NCBI GenBank assembly: GCA_951799405.1
Contig: OX637362.1
Location: forward strand, 10,464,493-10,528,492
From: Agapetus fuscipes
Lineage: Eukaryota > Arthropoda > Insecta > Trichoptera > Glossosomatidae
Length of the DNA stretch: 64,000 nt
Direction of reading: 5' to 3'
Shown: positions 9,701-18,800 of the stretch, piece by piece
Position numbering within the stretch: position 1 is the first letter of the stretch
Layout of the letters: each line of letters begins with the position of its first letter
Position numbers and translations under genes: made by a program
Notes under the pieces: model-generated
Told to the model about the DNA's origin: nothing
Seen by the model: the letters and a program-made list of their open reading frames with translations, nothing else
Databases searched by the model: none

Positions 9701-9990
9701 TTCATTCAAAATGTCGAGGACTTAATTGTCTTTTGTTGGATGGTTTCATTTCTTATTTTGTCTCTCAAGCTAATGCCTTGTATTTTTTTGTCTATGGCAC
9801 ACTGTACACATCTCAGTTTTTGTTTGTTCACAATGATTAGTGTTAACGTCATAGTCTCTAGCCCATACAGTTTAATCACTAGCAGGACCCACGAATCATA
9901 AAGTTGTCTCGAGGAATTAATTATTTTTATATATTTACGAGTATTTATCGGCCGGTCGATAACTCAGTTGGTAGAATGCTTGCATTCTAT
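9701..9990. other. spacer ending in a SINE1 head fragment
   Basis: No gene seen. 9952-9990 carries a SINE1 head (GGTCGATAACTCAGTTGG ... TGCTTGCATTC) with no body. Confidence 0.45.
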
Positions 9991-10196
9991 GCTGATATTT
10001 TTTTCTTGATATGACTTCGCCTTTTTTTATTTCAAGGCCAATTTGGGGTGATGCTAGTTTTAGCTCGTCAATCATTTCTTTAAATTTGTTAATATCCTCG
10101 CTAATGCTATGTCATCTGCAAAGCGAAGGTGACTCAGATGTTGTCTATTTCAGTTACCTTCGTTTTGCAAATGACATAGTATTAGCAAGGATATGA
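9991..10196 (-). mobile_element. LINE reverse-transcriptase fragment, with inverted duplicate
   Basis: The minus strand codes in broken frame for an RT palm piece (LRFADDIALA, then KFKEMIDELKLASPQIGLEIKK), the FADD active-site region typical of RTE-like LINEs. The plus strand at about 10140-10196 repeats the FADD segment in opposite orientation (LRFANDIVLARI). The two arms (10090-10130 and 10147-10192) form an inverted repeat, so this looks like a 5'-inverted insertion. Confidence 0.6.
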
Positions 10197-10562
10197 ACGA
10201 ATTCATCATATGATATAGATACGCTATTAAATATGAAACGATGTTTTTTGCTGTTTTTTTAACTGCAATAAATATATTTTTATTTCAATGTAAGACATGC
10301 ATAAACTGTTTGTTTGCTCAATAAATAAATGAAAATAAATATCCCGCTATTCCTGGGAAATGAGTCGTACAAGTACAGCACATCCCTATTGCGTGGAAGA
10401 GTACATGAGTGGAGACAATAAATACTTGGTTCGTTGCTGGGACGAGTGTCAGTGGCAGGCACTATGGGTGGGGCACATCTAGTACCCACATACATCATGG
10501 AAAACACAGACACATTATCTACTACCTTGACGAAACACTCGTCTTTTTTTTCTGCCCTCACA

Positions 10563-10786
10563 TCTGGTCGATACCTCAGTTGGTAGAGAGACTCAACCTT
10601 CACAAGAAATGAGAACCAGCCCTCTCGTGAGCTGGGAAACCCCCACTTCAACTGAAGTGGTTGGCGTAAGGCCGGCCCCCTTACCTGTAAAACTAAATAG
10701 ATTCAACTCGCTACATGCGACTCTTTCGAGTTAACGCGGCAAGAACTTACACTATATGTGTGGCTTAGTTGCGTTTGTTGCGTCAC
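10563..10786 (+). mobile_element. SINE1, internally deleted
   Basis: Head GGTCGATACCTCAGTTGG jumps to the body (CTCAACCTTCACAAGAAATG). The 3' part GCGGCAAGAACTTACAC matches the copy at 5654. The box B region is deleted. Confidence 0.7.
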
Positions 10787-10965
10787 TTTCAATCCACTGT
10801 TTGGGCATAAAACTATATAGTTTATATACTCGTAATATTAAAAATACAAAATCAATGGAAATAAAAAAGTCATTTCGATGGCTCAGTTTTTATCTAGTAG
10901 TTAAAGCTTCGCACCTCGTTATCGGAAGGTAGTGAGTTCGATTTCCAGCGGAGCACTAATTAATA
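10787..10965 (+). repeat. dispersed repeat with a tRNA-like end
   Basis: 10787-10920 is nearly repeated at 14047-14205 (TTTCAATCCACTGTTT; TAGTTTATATACT; GGCTCAGTTTTTATCTAGTAG). Its right part has tRNA-like boxes (GATGGCTCAGTTTTTATC; GTGAGTTCGATTTCC). Both copies follow a SINE1 3' end, so SINE1 and this unit may travel as one longer repeat. Confidence 0.55.
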
Positions 10966-11097
10966 TTTATATTTTCAAAAAAGCTCTTTGTTGAGTTGAA
11001 AAATTGGTTGTCTTTTCCAAATGCCAGTCACAAAATAACCATTCCGCCTTACAAAAATTGAGTCTCTCTTGGGAATTGACATCTAAGCTCCGGTAAA

Positions 11098-11352
11098 AGT
11101 CTGGTCAATAGCTCAGTTGGTAGAGTGCTTGCATTCCATGCCGAGAGCTAGCTTCAGATTCCCACAGTGGGAGCAAAAAATGATTTTTTTGTTGTTGCGG
11201 TGTTTATTTCAAACCTTAAATAAAATGCCGGCAAGGTGTCAGCCAAAAATGTCAGCCTTCACAATGAATGAGAACCAGCGCCCTCGAAAGCTATGAAAAC
11301 CCCCACTCCAAGTAAAGTGGCCTCCTGAACTGTAAAAATAAAAAAAGTTCCA
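11098..11352 (+). mobile_element. SINE1 copy
   Basis: Head GGTCAATAGCTCAGTTGG, then AGTGCTTGCATTCCATGCC. The body includes TTCACAATGAATGAGAACC and AAGTAAAGTGGCC. It lacks the far 3' part. Confidence 0.7.
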
Positions 11353-11590
11353 AACGGCATGTGCGTGGTAAGGAGTTGAATTATACCTTTTCGGATTCAA
11401 ACCCTAGCCTTCGCTTCAGTCACAAATGATTTAGCAACTGTCCTATCGTCAGGACGTCCCCGCAGTGCTTGTTTGGCTTATCTACCATTTGATTAAAAAT
11501 GATCTTTAAATGAAATCGTCTTTAAAGAATCACATTCTACACTCTGAGCTAAGAACAAAACAATAATGTGAGATTTGTTTAAAATGATGA
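11353..11590. other. no recognised feature
   Basis: Mixed sequence without a convincing frame or known repeat. It ends in a short GAT/TGA repeat at the LINE tail. Confidence 0.3.
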
Positions 11591-12036
11591 TGATGATGAG
11601 TTGATGATTTCTTTATAGCGCCGTTTCGTGATGTAGTCACTCCAAGGGCGCTGGTGCAAACGATGCCAGAAATTTGCTTGTCTTCAGTGCATTCCGGAAC
11701 TTTCCATGGTCCTCTAGCTCTCTCACATGATGTGGCAGGTGGTTCCAGGCCAGAGGGCCAGCAACTGCAAATGCACGCTCTCCAAATATTGTGTTAACTC
11801 TTCTTATAGGTTCTTCAATCCTTGATTTGGCTCCAGTCTCAGCTGAGCGCAGTGTAAGGCTTTTTTTGCCGAGGGTGACTGGTTTGATTAAATCAGCGAG
11901 ATATTTGGGTGTTTTTCCAAATAAAGCTTTGTGGACCATCGTGCACACTTTGAACTCGATGCGCTCCGGTATACGGAGCCAGTGAAGCTTGTGGAGAAGA
12001 GGAGTAATGTGTGTAAATTTCGACTGACCAGCAAAA
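11591..12036 (-). mobile_element. L2/CR1-like LINE 3' fragment (second family)
   Basis: The minus-strand frame 11637-11948 codes for a LINE C-terminal block (VHKALFGKTPKYLADL ... TIFGERAFAVAGPLAWNHLP). A 3' end follows with CCCTTGGAGTGA, CTACA, TCACGAAACGGCGC and then a TCATCA-type tail. The terminal hairpin differs in sequence from the 6533 family but keeps pairing. It is a 5'-truncated relic. Confidence 0.75.
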
Positions 12037-12097
12037 TATTTAACAAAATAAAATAAAAAATATTTTCACAATGATAATAATAATAATATTAGGATGA

Positions 12098-12379
12098 TTT
12101 ACATGGTAAGCGCTGTTTTTGTGTGTATCACACCTCAAGAGCCCTCTGCGAGCTTGGTCGTCGCCGTAGAAAGTGACAATTCTCAAGCAAGACCCAGTTG
12201 TTGAAAGATTGGATGGACCTCTCAGAAACTGGTCTTTGGTAAAGGTGTATGAATTTTTCAACCCAGCGAAGAGCACATTTGGAAATATAAGTGGTATATT
12301 TTTGTGCTCCGTCGGGATACGAATCCACAACCTTCCATTTACGAGTCCGAAGTGTTGCCACTGGACTACGGACCGGTCC
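12098..12379 (-). mobile_element. SINE2, full length
   Basis: Minus strand: pol III head (GGACCGGTCCGTAGTCCAG; box B GTGGATTCGTATCCC), a body with CCCAGCGAAGAGCACATTTG style blocks, and the 3' end GAGGGCTCTTGAGGTGTG, then ATACACACAAAAACAGCGC. That terminal block is shared with the L2/CR1-like LINE tails. Confidence 0.8.
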
Positions 12380-12483
12380 AAAGATAATTCGGGCAATACT
12401 TAATTTAATTATCTTTTATCCGTTGTATGTAGCATATATGTACTTTATTGTATTGTCCTGTTTGTTGAATAAATAAAGAAAAA

Positions 12484-12692
12484 AAAATGTCGCTGACCCC
12501 CATGATGTAAAAAATTTAGTTTACTTTTCCAATGTAACACCTTTCTCAGAGAAAGAGTGCGTTTAAAATTTGCGCTCTTATGTTGCATGTTCACATGCGG
12601 CACGTGTAAGTGCGAAATTATACGTTTCTACCAGTGGGCATGCACTTAATATTAATATGAAATGTCACTTTATCTTTTCAACTGAGATTATA
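12484..12692 (+). mobile_element. RTE 3' end, degenerate
   Basis: Matches the UTR from GCTGACCCCCATGATGTAAA to CAACTGAGATTATATATT. Confidence 0.65.
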
Positions 12693-12716
12693 TATTATTC
12701 TAGATAGGTCTTAGGT

Positions 12717-12919
12717 TTGTCCGTGTTATGGCCACGGGGATCAAGTCAGGTTATTTGGAACCGGATAACGCTGGTTCAAATCCCGCGACGATAACTTCGA
12801 CCCTGGTTCAACAGATGCCGTTGCATGCACACAAGTTTCTGCTTTCGCATGAAGACAACTGGTCAGGCAAAATAGGTTGGTGGATTGCATTCCTTTCCAC
12901 AAATCTATTTAAAAAAAAA
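12717..12919 (+). mobile_element. SINE3 (tRNA-derived), full length
   Basis: tRNA-like head GTCCGTGTTATGGCCACGG with box B GCTGGTTCAAATCCC. The body has CTTCGACCCTGGTTCAACAG. The 3' end GGTGGATTGCATTCC then ACAAATCTATTTAAA runs into an A-rich tail. Other copies: 27649-27895 (minus) and 60612-60780. Confidence 0.75.
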
Positions 12920-13136
12920 GGTTGGCATAAGGCTCACCGCCCACACTGTAAAATATCTTCATTTTGCCAATATCACCCCTGTTTCAGGGAAGGCTAGCAA
13001 AAGTTGCAGAACTTATGCTCATTTGAGATTTGTGTTTTTAAGCTGTAAGTTTACAACTTAAACGTTTCTGCTTGTGTTCGTGCATTTCATATAAATCTTA
13101 AATGTGTTTATTTATTGTGCAACTTTAATTATAGAT
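12920..13136 (+). mobile_element. RTE 3' end
   Basis: GGTTGGCATAAGGCTCACC through GTGCAACTTTAATTATAGATT. It sits directly after the A-rich tail of SINE3. Confidence 0.7.
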
Positions 13137-13528
13137 TAATACACATATTCTCTTCGAAATAATTAAAAATAATTTGAAAATAAGATGTATAAACAGAGCT
13201 AGATGCGGCGTTCTAGAAACTATACTGCCTTGATTATTCAAGCAGTTTGCTGTTATGGAGAAACAATTGTAGTATAATTCCCGGATATCCCGGTCATGGA
13301 CCGAGTTCCGGTTCCGGTGCGCCGGACCGTAGGAAGCAATCGGAAAAGTTTTTAACTCGGACGGAAAAGCGGCAACTCGCAGAAACTAGAGCACTAAAGC
13401 ACCATCTATTCTACGTGCATAATATATATTTATGTGAAATTCATTTCGAACAGAAATTATTTCCCATTTCAGTGTTTATTTTAAGCTCAAAATAAAATAC
13501 CGGCAAGGTTTACTCATACTATTTTAAT
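13137..13528. other. no recognised feature
   Basis: Contains a somewhat CG-rich patch (13285-13390) with no family match. The 82-codon frame 13247-13495 shows no domain. Confidence 0.3.
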
Positions 13529-13645
13529 GATTTTTTGGTGAGCGCCGTTCTTACGTGCAATTACACCTTAGGAGCTCTTATGGGGTTTTATCATCGTCGC
13601 TACAAAGTGCCAGACTGAAACCAGTTTCTTAAGTGTTGGAATAAT
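13529..13645 (-). mobile_element. SINE2 3' tail fragment
   Basis: Minus strand: TTGTAGCGACGATGATAAAA then a decayed GAGCTCCTAAGGTGTAATTG and the GGCGCTCACC end. Confidence 0.6.
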
Positions 13646-13667
13646 ATTTTTGCATTGAGGTGAGATT

Positions 13668-13925
13668 ATTCCTTTACTTATAGGTTGGCATGAAGCTGAC
13701 CATCCATACTGTAAATAATGGTTCACTTTGCCAATGTCACCCCTGTTTCAGGGAAAGTCGGCAAGAGTTGCAAGGCTTATGTTCATTTGAGATTGTGTTT
13801 TTTATATTGTAGATCCACATGCTTTGAACGCAAAATTATGCGTATTTGCTTGTGGGAATGCATTTAATATGAATCTCAAATGATAGGTACCTACATATCT
13901 TTGCAACTTAGATTTCGATTTAGGT
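13668..13925 (+). mobile_element. RTE 3' end
   Basis: CCTTTACTTATAGGTTGGC to TTTGCAACTTAGATTTCG, a full-length UTR copy. Confidence 0.75.
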
Positions 13926-13934
13926 AAGTAACTC

Positions 13935-14345
13935 TTGTTGTTACCGGTCTTTGGTAAAAATAAATAGGTTCAACTCGCCACATGCCACGCCTTTGGGGAT
14001 AGCGCGGCAAAATGTTACACTATATGTGTAGCTTAGTTGCGTTTGTTGCGTCACTTTCAATCCACTGTTTAGGCAAAAAACAATATAGTTTATATACTAG
14101 TTATATAAAAAATACAAAATAAATGGAAAGAAAAAAGTCATTTTGATGGCTCAGTTTTTATCTAGTAGTTGAAGCTTTGCATGTCGTTATCGGAAGTTAT
14201 AGAGGTCTTTGGTAAAGCCAATAACTTTTTCAATTCAACGAAGAGCATTTTTGAAAACATGTTTTTTTTTTGGTGCACCACTATTGATCGAACTCATGAC
14301 ATTCTGATTATGAGTCCGAAGCCTTTAAACCATTGAACAACAACC
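13935..14345. mobile_element. SINE1 3' part, shared repeat, then SINE2 head (minus)
   Basis: 13945-14046 is the SINE1 3' part (CGCGGCAAAATGTTACAC). 14047-14205 repeats the 10787-10920 unit. 14213-14345 is a minus-strand SINE2 head and body (GGTCTTTGGTAAAGCC; box B complement CGAACTCATGACATTC). Confidence 0.55.
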
Positions 14346-14790
14346 ACTCAAACTTTACAAGAAATGAGAACCAGTCCCTATGGGAGCTGAAAAATAAACA
14401 TAGCAGATACGTGATTATACATGATTAAAAATGAGATTAGAAAATGTTCGTAAAGATTAATTGAAATAAATAAATAATTGGTGAAAATATACAGAGTTTC
14501 ACTGAAATTTGATTCTTAAAAAATATTTCAAATCAATAAATATGAATTTTCACAGTGTTAATACACACAAACAATAACCAAATATGAATGAAAATAAGTT
14601 TGAAATCTTAGAAGTTGAAAAAGGTTTACTCGATAGTCATAAAACAATAAACTTCAAGAAGGAGTGAATGCAGAGAAAACTACGAAAATAATAAATCGAT
14701 TACACTTTTAGATTTATATTTTACTTTAATAGATGTTGCAAATGTTTGCGTCTTTGTGAGCTGTAATGAATAGGTAGTTACGGGGGTAGT
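14346..14790. other. AT-rich spacer
   Basis: No gene or family repeat recognised. Confidence 0.35.
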
Positions 14791-14792
14791 TA

Positions 14793-15016
14793 CTATTCTT
14801 AGACATTTTAGTCGTAGGTTGAGCCCACGCTTTGACAAACTAATGATGCCTGGGCTGGAAGTCTCATCACCACGGTCATTTTTACTTACCAAATTTTGTA
14901 CGAAGACTAATCAGCTGTTCACTTGCGACCATCTTGGATTGACAGATCTTTATACATATGCATCATTAGTTTGTTAAAACGTGAGCTCAACGGACGGCTA
15001 AAATGTCTAAGAATAG
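14793..15016. mobile_element. MITE with ~57-bp inverted arms
   Basis: Arms 14793-14849 (CTATTCTTAGACATTTTAG ... AACTAATGATGC) and 14960-15016 (GCATCATTAGTTTG ... CTAAAATGTCTAAGAATAG) are inverted copies. The core shares GGCTGGAAGTCTCATCACC and GACTAATCAGCTGTTCAC with the element at 44708-44868. It is non-coding and the superfamily is not determined. Confidence 0.7.
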
Positions 15017-15480
15017 CACCGTAAACGGCCAACTTCTAATACTAGTTTACCACTTAGAGATGTAAACTGTTTATGATGGAGAGATGCTTTCCAGGATCTG
15101 TTGCCGTGATATATGGAAGCTGGAGCTTCCAGACGTGTCGCCCATGTCTATGATGGGTTTCTTCAGCATCAAGTGTGATGATGAATCTTGATGAAAACTG
15201 TGATGTAAGTGTGCGAGCACTCAGAGTTTAAATGTGAAAAACGATGACACTCTGCATACGAGTTGTGTTGTGGAGCAGCGACATCTGTTTGTTTTGCATG
15301 TGAAACTGTGGGGTATATTTGCAAACCGTCTTGCTTCTACAAGTACCTACGAGTTTGCATCATCAGCCGCCCGTGTAAGCCTAAAACTTTAGTATACTAT
15401 TTGTTTGCGAAACCTATCATGGGTATGTAATTATACCAATCATAATTAGAAAAAAAGCTCGTTTCATTTCTATCTATCTA
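15017..15480. other. spacer downstream of TIL-A
   Basis: No frame or repeat of note between the MITE and the 3' end of TIL-A. Confidence 0.35.
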
Positions 15481-15589
15481 GGTGAAAGATGGAGGAACGC
15501 GTCCGAGGAAAGAGACGAATGAAGGCTGAGGATAACGAAGGCCAAAGAGAAATATTATTTTTAAAGTCATTGAAAAATAAAGTGAAAGA

Positions 15590-15864
15590 TTACAAAGTTA
15601 ACACATCTACATCTAATGAAATTCCATTTTCCATTTCTTTAACATTCTTATCATCTTCCTCGGGGCTTCGAGAACAGGAATGGTGATCCTCATGTTCTGG
15701 GCATTCTTCCCAGCGGATGCACTTGCCGCCGATCGTTTCCCTCACATGACCTTGAATACAAGCGCATCCTGGTTGTTTGCTGCAGCAAAGGTCCTCATTA
15801 CCATTAGAGCAAGTTTCAGGACAGTCTGGTGCTTCCGAATTGAAGACTTCGTTAACTCCACATT
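15590..15864 (-). CDS. TIL-A final exon (TIL 9, acidic tail)
   Basis: Acceptor TTTCAG precedes AATGTGGAG. The domain runs CGVNEVF ... CPETCSNGNEDLCC ... GCACIQGHVRE ... CIRWEECP. It ends in a His/Asp/Glu-rich tail with stop TAA at 15590-15592. The equivalents in TIL-B and TIL-C share CPETCSNG(D/N) and a short acidic or Ser-rich tail. Confidence 0.85.
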
Positions 15865-18800
15865 CTGAAATCGGAGAAAAAATACGTTTGCGACGATATA
15901 ATAAAAATTTGAACTTCTGTGTCATTGTACATGATTATCTTAAGTCATGGACATTTTTAACCTTTGAAATGATTGGATCTTACTTTTGGGACACCAAGCA
16001 TTGGGGATACACTTTCCAGTCTCGTCCTTGACATGTCCTGGCTTGCACTGGCATCCTCGGTCCTTGCAGGCACTTTTACACGTTTCAAATTCTGGGGACT
16101 TGCAAGTTCCTCCTGGACACAGATTTGGACAGGCCACTAATCTAATCTAATCTAATCTAAGCTGCAAGGATATATATCATTTAAGACTTATATTAAGTGC
16201 ATTCCCACAAGCAGACATGTATAATTTCGCGTTAACACATGCCGCATGTGGACCTACATTATAAGCCCTGCAACTCTTGCCGTCCTTCCCTGAGACAGGG
16301 GTGACATTGGCAAAGTGAACCATTTTTTCACGCTTTCCACGCTCCAGGCATTGGGATCACTGCACACTTCAAACACCAATTGTTCAAATATACTGCATTT
16401 ATCAGCAAGTAAACACCTTCAGTGACGGTGTCCCTAAAGAATCCCACCTTGTACCAACGCTATTCAACGAAATTAAAACTGATTTAGCGCATTTCAAAAT
16501 GCGTGCATATAACGTGTTGCTTCTTTTTTACTGTTTTTAATTTGGTGTGTGTACTTAAAATGATTGAAACATTACAATTTTGATACAGCTATTCCAATTA
16601 TAAAGTACAAAACCACTTACTGCATTGATCGGCTGGTACACATTCTCCAGTCATGGTATCCCTCAAGAATCCATCCTTGCACAAACATGTTTCAATATAT
16701 TTACGAGATTTCTTAGCTGGAGGGCATTTTCTGTTTGGTTCATTGCAAGTCAGAATGCATGTGTGTTTATAGAACCTTCCTTTACGTTCGTTTGGCTTGG
16801 TGCAAGTTACTGAAATTTCAAACGATTATGATTGAAATTTGGTATTGAAAATCTGAATTTTGATTTGTTGTGAAACACTTACGTTGTCTAGTTTCGGTGA
16901 CCTGAACATTTCCTTCAGTTTTGTTAACGTCTGGTCCACCTGTTCCAACTTTTGGGCCATCAGGATTGAAAGGAGCTATCAAGAATAAAATGATTTGCAA
17001 ATAAAATAATTAATATAAATTATCCTTTTAATGATACCTACTCATATTTCCGCCACTTTGAGTATTTTATGCTTCAGTGCTTTCAACAGCTTATCTAAGT
17101 TTTGAAATAGGTAACCCATTTACAATAAAATTCATGCGTTCTTGTGAAAATGAGTTCTTGCAAATTAAAAAATAACTTAAGAGATATGTTTATTTTTGTT
17201 TTATTGAAAAACATTTTTACGTCTCAAAGCACCTTAATCAGCTTTATGACTGAATCAAATTACGAATATCCTTAATTTTTCTTTCTGCCTTCTTCTATCG
17301 CATCATTTTCCTATTAGACGAACATTGAACTGGAATCAAATTTTAGATCTTAATGATCAGTCTTTGGCTTTCTTGAGTACGAGAATATAAAGATAAGAAA
17401 CCAAAGTCACTTGATCATCCGTCAAAAAGGATGAAAAACCTCTGTAAATGCCCATCAAAATATGAATGAATCTTTTGAAACGATAGTTTTGTAAGACTTC
17501 AGACATTTTAATTCATTGCATCATCATTCAATGCTTTTGGTTTTGATTTAGTTAAAAAAATTGAAGGGTGCAGACACAGTGAAATTTTTTGCTATATAAC
17601 TGTGAAGCACCACAGAAGACTTCGCATCTTTTTTTCAATAATTATAACTACACAGTTTAAATCTATTTATTGGATATTAGACTAACCCTTAAAAGAGAAC
17701 TTAAATTATTCTCGACGTTTCGTTAGCAACGTAGCTTACGTTTTCAGGAGACAACTTCTCTGCACAACGACTGAGGGTGAATTCAACCTTAAAAAAACAG
17801 ACTGCATCTTACTCTAAAGAATAAAATGCAAAGGCATACGTTGTTCTTTTGTAGAACTCTTAGTCAACCGACCGGAAATAAGAAGAGGTCAAAAATTGCG
17901 GGTCCTGCTAGCTCAATTTTGTACTCACGGCATTCATCTTCTGCAACACACCTTCCGCTCACACTGGTGTCTCTGAAGAACCCTGGTCTACAGTCGCAGC
18001 CTGGGATGCAGGTGTACGTACAGGATTCATTTATTTTTCTATAGTCGCAAGAGTTGCAGACAAAGAGAACGCATTCGCTGAAGAGCTCGTTTGTAGGGCA
18101 AACATTTTTCTCTGAAAATCAAAACCGTTTTGGCATGAATCATTGATTATATATATATATTTGGATGACTTTTCTTCTTTTGGGCGCCGTTTAGTGGCTC
18201 CAGCCACCCCAAGGGCGCCCACCGCTCACTCTCTTCTTGTGAAGATGGTGGTCTTGAGCTCCTTCCTGAAGCGCTCCTCGCTGGTTTCCGTCCTCAGCTT
18301 CAAAGGCAGCCGGTTCCAGCACAACGGTCCCGCCGAACTGAACGCCCTATCCCCAAAGCCCGTTCTGCTCCGTCGAGATGGCATTTTTAGCTTGTTGATA
18401 GCATCACTCTGCGCCGAGCGAAGAGTGCACCGCTTATCAAAAATCTCGTCAAGCTTACATAGTTCGGCTAAGTAAGAAGGGGCCGTTCCTCTGAGTGATT
18501 TAAATACATGATGAGATTGATTCAATAAATGATGAGAACAGCGCTATTACTTTTTACCGTAGAGTTTGTCATGGAGTTAGACTTTTTCAACCATTGGTTT
18601 AAATTTATAACTGGAAGACCTTTATCTTTTTAATATTGATCAATCTTCACATTTCAAAAAATATGCGAAAACAATATCGCTATAATTGAAGAGCATGAAT
18701 GAATGAGTAAAACCAAAAAGTTTTCAAATAAAAGGCAAAGATGACGAATAACATCTGAAAAATTTCATCACCGAGATTCTCAAAATTACAATGTTCTTTA

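Noticed and set aside
15489..15686. 65-codon plus-strand frame overlapping the TIL-A terminus
   Set aside because: Overlaps the well-supported last TIL exon in antisense and lacks any feature.
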